Of a DNA stretch of 64,000 nt, positions 22,321 to 34,905 are shown one piece after another. The stretch comes from Notospermus geniculatus (taxonomy: Eukaryota; Nemertea; Pilidiophora; Heteronemertea; Lineidae). The number at the start of each line of letters is the position of its first letter. The first letter of the stretch is position 1. The translations under genes were made by a program, and so were the position numbers. Location: NCBI GenBank assembly GCA_002633025.1, contig NMRB01000028.1, positions 377,985-441,984 of the forward strand, in the 5' to 3' direction. The notes under the pieces are model-generated. The model searched no databases, was not told the DNA's origin, and saw only the letters and a list, made by a program, of their open reading frames with translations.

Positions 22321-22946
22321 TACAATGAGTCCTACTCTTCAATGCTATTATGCATAACTCATAAAGAATCAAGACAGACGTAGAAAATAGAATATTTAAT
22401 CTGCTAATGATTTTGATAACATCGTAACAGCACCAGGAGTCTTTACAACAGTAAAGAGCAAAGGTAGAAGCAAAGAAACAAAGCAGGAATCAAAGTCAAG
22501 AATTTATGTTAGTCAACATTTCAACTCTCCAGCAGTTCCCAGGAAAACTTTGTCCTGTGTCTGTGAAACCATTTACTAGTGGGATCTTTCCCAAATGTCA
22601 CAGTGCTTCAGCAATCAATTTGTAACATAATAACATGCATATAAAACCCTGGGGTCCTCCTGTACTCCAAGGCTGTACTCGATCAATAGGCCTACGATTG
22701 CTTTGCTCATCTTTCACAATCCAAGCTATACTGCAAAATTCACTGTGGCTGCAGGCCATGCTGGCTTTTGATGAGTGGCCAGGCCTATCCTGTTGCATCG
22801 CTCTCGCATGGCAAACCGAGTCGTCACCATCATCCTCAACTTTCTATCAAAGGAAGCACTTAACAGCAATTCTGTACCATTATTTCAGCAATATGGTAGC
22901 ATTTCCACAGCAATTAGACTGACATTTTTGTCATTTTTCATTGGAT

Positions 22947-25900
22947 TTACAGATCGGTCAGTAAACTGTAGTCAAAATGATATGAAAATGTCCACATCTG
23001 ACTGATATCACTCTTGTTGCAAGCAGTTAGTTCCACAGCCAGGTTGACTGCACTCAGACACTTGTCGTAACCAAGCACTTGTAGCTGACCGCTCTGGAAG
23101 ATAGAATAGAGATTAACTGTTGAATTCTATAATTACCGTATATTGGTTTTTGTCAGAAGCAATTCTTGTGGTATTCGAAACCACAACCCGGTACCCCTGC
23201 CAGCAGTGAGGGGGCCAATGAAGAAATCCTGGTTCTGTAATTCTTGTGGGATTCAAACCCACAACCTGGAACCCATACCAGCAGTAAGGGCCAATGATGG
23301 AATGCTGGTTCTGCATTTGTGTGATGAAATGCTGCTTCTGCAAAAACTGCCAAGATATTTCAAATGGCTCCAAGAGTTATGAAGTCCATACTTACACTGC
23401 TGACAATCCATTTCGTAGGTGCCGTCTCACAGGTGACAAAGATGACAGTCTCCCCGTTTGACGACATGGTGAGGCAGACGTCCAAATGGATGAAATCTCC
23501 ATTAACAGTAATATAGAATAACTGGAAAGAAATAATTGAATTCATTACTAAATATCCTTGAATTAATATCCTTGATGCCTTATGCGAGGGTCCGTGGGTT
23601 CGAGTCCGGTAGGAAGCTATGTCTTTCACCTTAGAAACCCGTTATTATTTGCCCTTGAATACCGGTCACCAGTATTGAACTCTCTTGGAGCTGAGAGACT
23701 GGGTACAAGGCCTGTCCTGTTGCATCTGCCTTGCAAGGCAACCACCAGACTAGTTGAGAGACTAGATACAATTTCAGGAGTAATGATGGGAGCCTGAGTG
23801 AAGGCAGTCCTGTTTTACAAAGCATTGGTATCGCATCCACTTTGCTGAGATGTGCAGTGTGCACATGTAGATGTCAATGCAAAATCGGGATTCGAACCTT
23901 GAACCTGCTCTAAGAGCCAAAAGAGTAGGCCTAGGCCTACATGTACTTACATACAAGGGTATTGAATTGGGTGATCGGTGATGCAGTGGAGCTAGCAGAT
24001 ACAATGTACGGTAATATTACCTGATTGCCACGTTGACCGTGACAAGCCATAAGTAATGGTTGAGCACCTTCGTCAGCATCTAACGAATCCAAACACATCC
24101 CAGACTTCTGATTCCTCATCTGAAATGAAGGAACGAAACGGGAGTTGAGGTTTCAAATGTGCCCCTCTGACAGCCGTGCAGTGAGGCAAAAATATGGCAA
24201 TACACAGACAGGTAGCATGGTGGTGTAGTGGTAAGGGCATGGGACTCGTGACCAAGAAGCCATGGGGTCGACACCTGGTTAAGTCACGATGACTCACCAC
24301 TTAGTACTGTAAACTGGTCAGAAAGGTTCAAGCGAAGCACTGCATGAGCTGCTACTTCAGTTCACCAGAATCGTTTCTGGACAGGCTGGGTAATGATGTG
24401 AAGTACCTGTGACAGTAAGCCGCATTGTGCTGCAATTGCTGACATGCCTTGGCCCCTACCTGTTTTACATACGACACCATGCTTTAAACTTAACAGGCCT
24501 TGGCTTGTCAAATTTATGTAAGAATTCATAAAACCTGTCAGGTTTTATTCCTCCACTAACCTCGCCGTAATACTGTGCATAGATTGGAGGGATATCGACA
24601 TCCACGGCCACTGTACGCAGGTACCAGTCAAAGTCATTGCATTTTAACCTCTCACGCAATCTTTTACGTGAGGCCAGGGAGTCCTGATCAATGTTAAATC
24701 CAGATGGCATTGCCTGAAAGTTGACAAATAAGTCAGTTCACCTCAGTACTCAAAGAAACGTACGTTTGTTGGTGTCATGCCTTCCCATGGATAGGCCTAC
24801 AGGGCAGCGAAAGAAGAGCCAGTGGAAAGTACAGATCAGCTGGTTGAAAAATTCTTGCGTGAACTTTGCTGCCTTATGAAGTTCTGGCTTGTCTAACGGA
24901 GACTTTCAGAACAATATCCCAGTACACAACATATTTGAAAGAGATTAGGGGGTGTTGTTGGGTCCTACATGTATGATGTGAATGTGGTTGTTTTGTTTGG
25001 CTTAAATAACCTACATGTAGGTGTAAAGAAGGGCGGCTGACAGAGAGCCATATCAACAACAACTGAAGCTTCTATCAGTTCATGATTTCTCCCCTCAAAA
25101 CTTCCTTACCCGAGAAGTGTAGTAATACTTCTTGTATCTGTCCATCCAGACTTCAGCGACACGCACCAAGTTACGTTGAATCGTTAGGTACGAACCGTTC
25201 GGGAATTTGTATGGTATTGTGCGTCTGAAGACGTGACCTACACGTGAGCAAGGTACTATCTCTATACGACCTCCGCACATCCAAACCTAAAGAGACGATG
25301 AAATATCATTAATATCATCGCCACATGATGTGGTATGACTCCGAAGTCAGCCACGTGATTTTATGCCTCATGGCTTACTTATCCTTCAACTAATAGGAGC
25401 TGTCAGCGAGTTGACCACTAGGTGTCACTACGGCCCAATTCAATGCATCTAGCGGACCCAGTCATTATCGATCGAGCAGCAATCACGTAGATTTTCCTGT
25501 ACATTGGTCCGCTAAGACTTTGCTGCCATCTGTTGGCAATATGCGCGGCTGACTGCTCCTATTGAGGGTACGAAGTACTGCCAAGCGAGAAAAACAAGGC
25601 CTCTTGACTAGAAGTCCAATATAGTACCATTGGATCACATTCTCACCATAGAAAGGGACCATGCATGTTGTCTCTTCCCTGTTCTGTAATAACTAAACTG
25701 CCAAAATCTCACCCTGAAGGAGATCTCGAGATTCTCTCCACCCCAGATATCCATCTCCTCATCGTAAGCACCAATGTTGAAGAAGTAATGACGATCAACG
25801 GCAAACAGGCCTCCAATCATGACAGGGGTCCTGAAATACAAAACAACTGATCTGATGGGTTTAGGAATTGTTTAAGGGACATCAGCCAGCCTACCTCTGT

Positions 25901-28900
25901 GCCTGGCATCCAAGATCAAGGAAGAGTCAGCCTCCGTTTTGGGCATCGAAGACAGAGGGACACAGCCAGGTTGCCTGTTGGGCATCCAAGATTGAAGGAC
26001 AGCCAGCCTGCCTGTTTGGCTTCAAAGATTGAAGGATATCCAGCCTCCTTGATGGGCTTCAAGATCGAGGGACAGCCAGCCTGCCCGTAGGGTACTGGAG
26101 ATTGACGAGGAACAGTCTGCCTGCCTGTTGGGCATCAAAGATGGAGGGATCGCCAACCTGCCTGCTGCCTTGAAGAACTATTGTACATTTTCTGAGAGAA
26201 GGGCAGAGCTACATGTACTCTTTACTTACGGAATTTTATCTGCCTCGGTCTTCCGCTGATATATGATACTGTTTGGCAGCTTCTCCCACTGGAAGTCCAG
26301 ATTCCAGTCAAAACTTCCACGGACATTATGGAGAGCTCGGACGTAGTCAAAGGTCTCTGGCTTTATCACATCAACATCTGGACAGACAATCTGAAGATAA
26401 ATGAGTAGATGGAGTCATTTTCTTTATTTCTGCACAGATCTAACTCGTTTTCTTTGAATTCTGCTGCCGAAAAACTGCCTCACCGAGAAAAACTTGTATG
26501 GAAAGTTTAGAAATTCAACCATCAGCTATGGATCCATTGTACCAGTGAGGAGCCTTAATAGCCTCGTGGTTATCATGTCCGCTTAGCAAGTGGCAGGTCC
26601 CAGGTTCGAATCCGGCCCAGGCCATATGAGATTAATCATCCCTGCCTGGGCTCTTCACGTTCTGTCACAAGGGGCAGTATGAAGCCATGATGCCTTGTAC
26701 TTCGTGCCTTCGCAAGGCAAAGAAAAGACCCCATCCAAATGAGAAACATGGGTAGCTTGAGATGGCCTCTTCCGTACTTACCAGGCCAATGCTATTGCTT
26801 CGCCCCTGATGGAAAAATCTAATATAAATACAAAATACCACATGGATGATGCAAGGACACTGTCAACAACACTGGAATACAAGGACAAGGGTACCTGTTC
26901 TGTATTTAGTCTTATTTCCTCCAGCAAAGGTTCCAACCATCCTGTGTTACATTCACAATGAGAGTCAAGGAAAACCAAAACATCACCCGAGGATGACCGA
27001 GCACCTGGAAGAAAACGAAATTGATCAGTCAGTCATGAAAACAAATGAAATCGACGGACCACAGGCATAACAGTCCATTATCCCTTAATTTGTGGCAAAT
27101 CCACCAAGGTTGTGTGCCTCTTTAGGATTGTCAAAAGTAACGCCGTCATGCCCAAGGTAGTGTAGGGAAAGTGGGATCAGATATACTCGACTGCCGGGTA
27201 CCATCCAGAAGCCTCCGACAGCCGCCTCCACTACCCGATCCAGTGTATTTTTATCGGTCATCATGATGAAAAGCAAATGCCTACCTATAATTCTAGCCCT
27301 GATCAACCCCTGCCTCTTCTTCAGCCTTATCAACTTAATCTTGGCAGTATTGTTGACGTAACTCTCAAACTTTGACTGCAAATAGTCTGAAAACAAAATA
27401 CTTGTAAAACAAGGTCCCTTTCACCTGTTCACCTCCGGGAAAGTTGTTTATAGGCTTGTTTAATAGTTGTTTACTTTCTCACCAACTCATGGGCTAAAGA
27501 GAAAATGGTTCTGAAGCAAAGCAGGATGTCTTGGGGCAAGTTGTCCACTATCTCAATGTGGGAGATTCTTTAATAATGTAACAATTGTTCCAAGAACGAT
27601 AAATCTCATATCATCACTGATATACCTTAGGGCCATTCTCCTATTTGCTGTCAATAACAAACCTGACCTGACCATCATTTGGGGCAATGAAGATGTGTTT
27701 CCAATGACTATGTAATGTTTGATTAACTGATAATGTTTGTATTGAGGTGCCATACGTCATGCTGTGAATGCTAAAAGCTAATATATGAATCATGAATGTG
27801 GCCCCAGTGTCATTTGTCAGCCATTACAGTAATGTGCCAATAGACTGTTTTAGGAAGTCCATCATGGGACGGGTCGACGGGACAGGACCCCTGTACCGAT
27901 GATCCAATATACAATGCAAGCACTGTAGATTTTACGCTCTGGGACGTTTCGTCCCACAGGAATTATCATCCTAGGGGACAAATTCACAGATGAAATGTTC
28001 CAAGGACAAAAATGTGGGGGGTGAAGTATCCTCTGATCACGTTTTAAACTCTTGTGTCTGGTAACACAAACATCTTACTCTGCCACAGCTAAATCTAACA
28101 AAGCCATGTCTAAGCCGAACCAATAACAAGGGTTTTGAGTGAGATGCCTTATAATACAGACTCAATCCCTCTGCTTAGCTCCAGTACTGCTGAACAGTGG
28201 TACTACATGTAAATCATCTCCCAGAATCATAATCATGTTCCTATCGATCTTGGCTTATGAGAGACAATCTGTTTATTATGTCTGGATGTCCGTCCACTTA
28301 CTGCTCAGCCTGAGTGGGATTTTACGAGGGTCATGATGACGAGATGCAGAGATGAGCATCCTCCAACTTGGATAGATAAAGAACTTCCACGGTCAGTCTC
28401 ACTTGCGGCACATTGTTCAAATATTCGATACCATTTGATCTGACCTGACTTGACTGACCCTGGCAACATATTTGTGGGTGTATTCAATCCCATGTTCGAG
28501 AGCCCTGATAGCCTGGTGGTTATCATGTATCCCTTCAAAGTTCTTTTCAACTTTCCCTCACGGTACTTGTCCGCTATCGGACTCGGAGCCATGGTGGTGT
28601 AGTGGTTCGGGCCTCCGACTAGCGGTCAGAGGGTCCCGGGTTCGAATCCCACTAGGCGTGAGACTTTGGGCAGGTCTCTTTGCCTCACTGGCCTCTCTCC
28701 ACCCAGGTGTATAAATGGGTATCGGTTGGAAATGCTCGGATTGTAGCGCTGAATGAGCAGCTCATCTGAGTTCTACTGAAAGGTTTCAGGATAGACTGGG
28801 GTTAAAGTGTAAAGTCGGATGTATGCTTAGCAAGTAGCAGGTCCTGGGTTCGAATCCAGCTTTTTGGGCCGCACGGGATTACTCTTCACATCCGTCACAT

Positions 28901-31900
28901 GCGGGTTAGTATGCCGTGATGCCTTGCACCTTGTGCTCGTGCAAGGGGCAACAAGGACCCCATCCCAGTGGCTTTAGATGGCCTCTTCATACTTACCAAG
29001 GCCAATAATGCTTTGGCTTTGGCCTTGATGGAAAAATCTAATCTAATATAATTCCATGTTTTGGAGAAATCACAACCATGTAACTGTTATTTCAACTATT
29101 TTGTTTCTGTAGTGATTTGAGTTGAGCAGTTCTATCGTAGTGAAAAGTGTGAAAATAAAAGTCACTCAAATATTGGGGCTTACAGTATCACATGACACAA
29201 ACACAGGTTCAACCTTCACCAAAAGCATTTACTCTTCCCATCCGTGAACAATTACCTTTGGTGTTCACGTGTCATAGGAGACGAATTTCCCCCAGAACGC
29301 GCTCAACTAATTAAGTTACAACCAAATGAACAGTTCGCCATGGCACAGCAGACAATTATTTCGACAGAAATGGGAATTTTTATCGCCGTGTAACTTAATG
29401 GAAGTTTCAAATTGATCCCCATGGGTTCCGGAGCATTTATTCATCGTCTGGCTAATAATACTCCGAAGGTTTGGCTCATCTTTCGTTGTCATGGTAACAC
29501 ATATGTTTAACTACCAGTTGAGCAATTTGTGCCCACTCCAAAAAGTTGTTTGTACTGGGACGCTTCCTGAATTTTCGATAGTCACATAGGGCATGATAAT
29601 GGTGTTCACCAGACAGGCTGAATTTCTTCATAGACGATTCCGAGACCGTTCCTGGTCGAAATGTGAAGGCCAGGAAGGTCAGCAGCTCTCATCATAGGCA
29701 GGCTGGATATCTCAAACATATGAATAAGCCCAATGCCAGGCTTTCCACAGAGGGGTATTACCCCATTTATAATAATAATCAGATCTGGTTTTCTAGGCTT
29801 GTCCCTCCATCTGATCTGAAACAGCACTACTTGTACTTTGTATCAGAGGGAATGTGATTACTTGATGTAATAGCTATACTCTACAATACAGCACACATGG
29901 TGCTACACAACAGAGCTATTACTTTGATTGGCCACATCCCACTTTTATCATTAGCGGGGAGTGTGTTGATCAACCACATGATTCCCGCTTTCGGCAACCA
30001 AACATCCCACGCTAAAGCGGGTGATCCACTGTCGCGATTTTGGCTTGAGACGCGGTTGCGTTCCCTTGCGGTTACCATATAAGGACTTCCGATTGCCATA
30101 TAAGGCGATCGCAAGGCACCGCAACCCCGTCTCAAGCCCAAATCGCGACAGTGGATTCGCCGCTTTACTCTCTGCAACCAAAGATTATTCATCAGGATTG
30201 GCAGAAAGTGCATCTCGGGGTATTTGGATTTTAACATTTTCTGGGGGAGAACCCAGTGACCCTCTCAGTGCAGGCACTTCACAGCACCCGCCTTCAACAG
30301 GTGTCTCTGACACCATCCTCAGATGATCCCCCACAAAAAAATCATGGCTCCCAACATGCCTGAAGCACTGACGAGGGAAAGTACAAAACTCATGATTAAC
30401 ACATACTTTTATTCTTTACAATCGATTCAAAGGTCAGTTCTCCATCGCGTGACTAAAAGCAGTGCCGCGACTCCACGATGTCTGCGATAACAAATGCTTT
30501 TAGTTAGCAACATTTAGCTTGATAATATGGTTAGCTTCATGCTACAACAGGTTATTGATGTGTTCGTTAAAGGGGAAATGTCCTGAACAAATTTCTATTT
30601 TCTGGTGTGGTTGTCTCCAAATTGGTAAATATCAAAAAGTCAACTTCCAGAACTTAGGAAATTTTCGACCCCAACTAGGGTCTTCTTCAGGCTGGCACTT
30701 TTCCACAATAGATTTCAGAAAATCTAGTGTGGAAAAGTGTCAGCCTGAAGAAGACCCCGGTTGGGGTCGAAAATTTGCTAAGTCCTGGAAGTTGACTTCT
30801 TGATATTTACCACTTTGTGTGTCAATTTTTGTGCTTTCTTCTTTGGATTGGTTGTCTCCAGATTAGGGTCAGACTGAGGTGCAGATCCTGAGGGGCATCC
30901 CCGGGCACCCGCCTCCCCTTCTGGCCAAAAAATCTGTAAAATCAACCTAAAAAAGTGATCTTACCAAAGCTGCTTGCATCATCGACCAGTATGACTTCTT
31001 TTAGTAACAGTCTCGGCGAACGAAGGAAGATGCTTGACAAAGTTCGTAAAAGCGTTGAAAGAGCCTCGTTGTGGAAACAGATGATTATGCTTGCAGACGG
31101 AAGGGCAGTGATGTTTACGGTGCGAGAAAGGCAACTGGAACAACAAAATGGTAACTGAGAACAAGAATTTGTGATGATGCATTCGGACAGGATTTGTGAT
31201 GAACCTGAAGAGGAAATTGTGGCAAAGAACAAGAAATTGTGAAAAAGAATGAAAATTTGACGAGTGGACATGCATAACCGGATGGGGTGGTGCTACATTG
31301 TAACTGCCCTTATTTTGAAGTCCAAAAGTGTCATTTCTATGGCATGAATCTATCTCCCCAGATTGCAGAAAACGCATCTAGAGCACTGCAATTTTCAAAT
31401 TTCCTGGAGGGCACGGGAGGCCACCAAAACCACCACCCGCACCACCAGGCCTTCAGGCCATCAAGTTTCATCAGGTGGAAATCCTGGATCCACCCCTGAC
31501 ACATACATTTGCACTCATTCAATTCACTTTGGTAATCATTAAAAGTCAATTATTATAGTTGATCAACAAGAGGCACATAGATACGCTTACTTGTCTCAGA
31601 TGAACCAAACTGAAACTTTGAAAAATAACCTTACCTGCTAGGCCTAGTGTCAGGCACTCGACGATCCAGAGGCTTTTTCTCACTAGCACGCACGTTGAAG
31701 GAGTGTCTCTTCATCCCATAGTCCAAGTCCCTCTCTTCATCACCTGTCAAAGTCCGATAAGGGCTTAAATAGCACCCCCTCGTGTTTGTACAGAAGGGTA
31801 GAGACAGGGGTTGAAATACTGGCTTCCTCAAAGTTGGAACAACATGACGTTTTGGAGGGTCCGTTCCCATGGTAACAGGATTCTGAAACATTTTCGTCTG

Positions 31901-32473
31901 TTTTTGTGGGTAAAATCGTCCCTGTTTTGTAATCTGATGATCACTATTGGCAACCTTGTCCCTATTGAAAGATGGCAGTATTTGGCCCCTGGAACCCAGG
32001 GTCGTAGTCCTGAAATGCTTTAACTTATTCAGATGCGCAGCGTTTTTTTCACCATTCACTCGTGCATATTCAAATGACCTCTGACCTCTGATGATTTGAC
32101 CTTGACTCAAGTCAAAATGATCCTCTCTGGTCACATGACCTACGTCGTTTTTTGCATCAATAAAAAATGGCACTGAATCGATATTTTTTCTTGTGGACGG
32201 TAATGTTTTCTCTTCATCCTTAGATTCTTCTGAAATTTCAATGACATTTTGCACAAAATCTAGTCGTTCGAAATTCGAATCTTGATTATGGCCAAGAATC
32301 CCACGTAATTTATTCCTCACAGTAATCTCAGGTGTTTGATCTTTTGACCTTGACCTACCACGATTGACAGCCCAGTCAAGGTACACCACCATAGCAACCA
32401 TCCACACCATAGCGATGACGATTGTTGTCATTAGCAACCGTAACAATCTTGAGAATTTTTTACGAAGCATCAT
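22947..32473 (-). CDS. Polypeptide N-acetylgalactosaminyltransferase (GALNT family), 11 coding exons
   Basis: Exons, 5' to 3': 31635-32473, 30965-31134, 27285-27386, 26895-27004, 26230-26390, 25713-25830, 25110-25286, 24561-24713, 24021-24119, 23396-23521, 22947-23093. All phases agree and give 733 residues. This Golgi type II membrane enzyme starts mucin-type O-glycosylation by moving GalNAc from UDP-GalNAc to Ser/Thr. Seen: a short basic cytoplasmic end, a membrane anchor (about 13-36), a long stem of some 230 residues, [16 protein letters not shown], the metal-binding DSH (384-386), the Gal/GalNAc-T motif WGGEN (490-494) and GHVFR (His518). A ricin-type lectin domain (about 606-733) follows; only its alpha repeat keeps CLD. 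The WMCGG/AEVWMD region looks closest to the GALNT2/14/16 group, though this is judgement by eye. The stem makes it longer than the usual 550-640 residues. Confidence 0.92.
25392..25563. repeat. Inverted-ended repeat family, member 1 (intron 6)
   Basis: The ends are AATAGGAGCTGTCAG and CTGACTGCTCCTATT, with the shared interior GTGTCACTACGGCCCAATT. A second member with the same architecture is at 48495-48678. About 175-185 bp, non-coding, MITE-like. Confidence 0.6.
25876..26165. repeat. Degenerate tandem repeat, ~40-bp unit
   Basis: Units resemble GACAGCCAGCCTGCCTGTTG followed by GGCATCAAAGATTGAAGG, about six or seven times, within intron 5 of the GalNAc-transferase. Confidence 0.6.
28499..29045 (+). 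mobile_element. SINE A interrupted by a younger SINE B
   Basis: A family A head (28499-28530) is split from its body (28819-29045) by a 288-bp insertion that contains a family B SINE (28589-28805). ATGTAT is repeated at the two edges (28525-28530 and 28819-28824), consistent with a target-site duplication. Confidence 0.6.
30005..30180. mobile_element. Palindromic MITE-like element
   Basis: Imperfect inverted arms (AAAGCGGGTGATCCACTGTC ... GACAGTGGATTCGCCGCTTT) meet around ATATAAGG near 30080. Non-coding, in intron 2 of the GalNAc-transferase. Confidence 0.5.
30640..30815. mobile_element. Palindromic MITE-like element
   Basis: Inverted arms contain AAAGTCAACTTCCAG, TTTTCGACCCCAACTAGGGT and CTTCTTCAGGCTG with their complements. 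Related, partial fragments (CCTGAGGAAGACCCC type) occur at about 35557 and 53118. Confidence 0.5.
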
Positions 32474-34724
32474 GCATGACTAAATTCCATAATCCAAGTA
32501 TTGGTTTCCTGTGGTTTAACTGTGTAAAAAGAAACAGTTATCGAATTGGTCACGAGTATTCCTCGATTGGCAGCAGCACTTGAATAAGTCGTTTTAATAC
32601 TCGACATTCGAACGGTCAGGTTTTCTCCTAGCATTCAGATTTCTTGCTGCTATTCGTCCGTTGTCTATAGAGCTAAAATGCCGTAATTTGCGATCAGCTC
32701 TTGATTCCATTTTAATAACATAACAGTCAGGTTTTGGATGAAGGACTTGCCTTGGAAGTTCAACATGTACAGCAACCCCAACTCTGCCCTGCTGACAGAC
32801 ACACACAGAAGATGTTGGCAATGTATCTCGTGTACTGAAATAGAAAATATGAAAAATAGAAAAATGAGAAAAATAGAATTCATTTTCAATCATCCAAATG
32901 GAAGATACCAGAACCTCCTAAAATGAAAATACAAATATTTCCTTGAAGTATAGGAATTAGTGGCATTTTTCCGTAACTTGCTTCAACGAATATTGACCAA
33001 GAAATATTCTGAAGTGAACCGAGCACATGGTAAACCCTCCTCCAGGCGAAATCATTTAGAGGATAAACATAGCAGCATCCATCTCGTTTATTTTCGAGCA
33101 CCATCGCCGGTGGCCAGTTTCGCTCGAATTCAATCTGAAAAATGGACGCTGACTTGAATACAATCAGATTTGGAATGGTGACCTGTCTTGGTAAATTGCG
33201 AATCAGAATATGAAGCTAAGCCAGCGGCAGTTCTTTCAATTCCATCATTTCGTTTATCTTCATTAGATAAGTATGGTCTGTTGCATAAACGCTTTGATTG
33301 TGAGAGCCAGCACAGGACCAAGGAGCAACCACAAGGCCTGTTACAGTGTCTTCAGAGTTAGCTGTCCATGTCGGTAGAAGCTGAAAGGGGCTACAGGGGC
33401 TACCACGTGCCTGCTACAGTTCATTCAGAATTAGGTCAGGGTCTGTACCAGAAATTTTTTTGATGGTACTAATTTCTTCAAAATCAGCAAAAACCCCATA
33501 AAATTAAAGAAAATGGCCCTTTTCTGTTGCTCTGAGGGTACTATACCTTTAGTACCCTTTGGCAGAAACACTGTAGGTGTCCATGTAGGCAGAGGGGCAT
33601 ACTCAGGAGTTACAGCAAGACCTGCCACAGTATCTTCTGAATTACCGGTAGGTGAATGTGGGTAGAGACCAAGAGGTCACTCTGGAATCTACCACAAGAC
33701 CTACTACAGTGTATTCAGAATTATTTGAGATGTAAAGGGAGATCATATTCCCAATGCCAAAAATGATGAGGACTGAGATATGTCGGACAAGATTTGGAAT
33801 GACCAGTGCATTTACCAGGTGGTGCTAAAAAGGATTGGCCTTTGTGGGGTTGATACATGTAGGGTTAAATCAAGGTTCTATACACTCTAGGCCCTTTACA
33901 AGAGTACATCACGTCAAAATGCAAAATGCTGGTGACGACCAGTAATCACGCTAATGGCCGAATCGATGTCAGTTAGTCCAGAATCAGACACATAATTACG
34001 AAATCTCCCGGGGCAAGTTGTCGCACTTTGTAACATTCACGTTACAGATTAGCTGTCATGGAAAGTGCGAGCCAAGATGGCCGAAATATGAACGTGACAG
34101 AAGTGACATCTTTGATGCCCAAGGGACGTGGCTGTCATACTTGGGAGATTAATTCCAAAGATTTTTATCGGGAATGACTGATACAACTGAGTTAAAACCT
34201 CATGGATGGAGACAACCATGTCTGTAGACAACATTGGGCAAATTCAATTTTCAACAAAAACCAGTGAAACATGACCGTAGGAACAGGGAGGCACCTGCCC
34301 CCCCCCTAATATTTGGCTTGTCAAAAATAAAAAATTGGCAGGTTCAGCATTTGACTGCCTTTAGTCCCAAAAGCCCAAGTCCAATAAACCAATGAACCAC
34401 ACTTACATGGCTAGAGTGTCCCAATTTTGCTCACAAATGGCGGGAAGTGGTGTAAAAGCACTCTTATTTTCTAAAATTTTCCCAGGAAGGCCACCCGGAC
34501 CCCTCGGCAAAATCTCAGCTTGCGGCTTCGGCACTTGCTGCTATATAGGACTATGGCTACGATCCGCTATTTTACTGAATCTTTGCCCCCCCCCCNCTAC
34601 GGCAATGTGAAACAGGTGTGCCTGGCAGAAACCTGGACTCTCTATCACATGAAGGACAAGTCCAACCGGGGATCGAACCCAGAACCTCAGTGGTAATAAA
34701 TGCTGACGTCAGCACTGAATCACT

Positions 34725-34905
34725 TTGACGGCACCACTTGTCAGTAAACCTAACGTAAAAGTGTTACACCTGGTTTGACTGACGATTTCATCCAACTGCA
34801 TTATCAAACATTCCAACGGCACCACTTGTCAGTAAACCTAACACAAAAGTGTTACACATGGTTTGACTGACGATTTCATCCAACTGCATCATCGAACATT
34901 CCAAC
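34725..34905. repeat. Tandem pair, ~86-bp unit
   Basis: The unit GGCACCACTTGTCAGTAAAC ... ATTCCAAC occurs twice in direct succession with few differences. Confidence 0.65.

Noticed and set aside
34585-34610. C run with an unknown base as a structural signal
   Set aside because: C runs beside unknown bases at 34596 and 43396 and after the gap at 15859 look like sequencing or joining artefacts at C-rich transposon ends.
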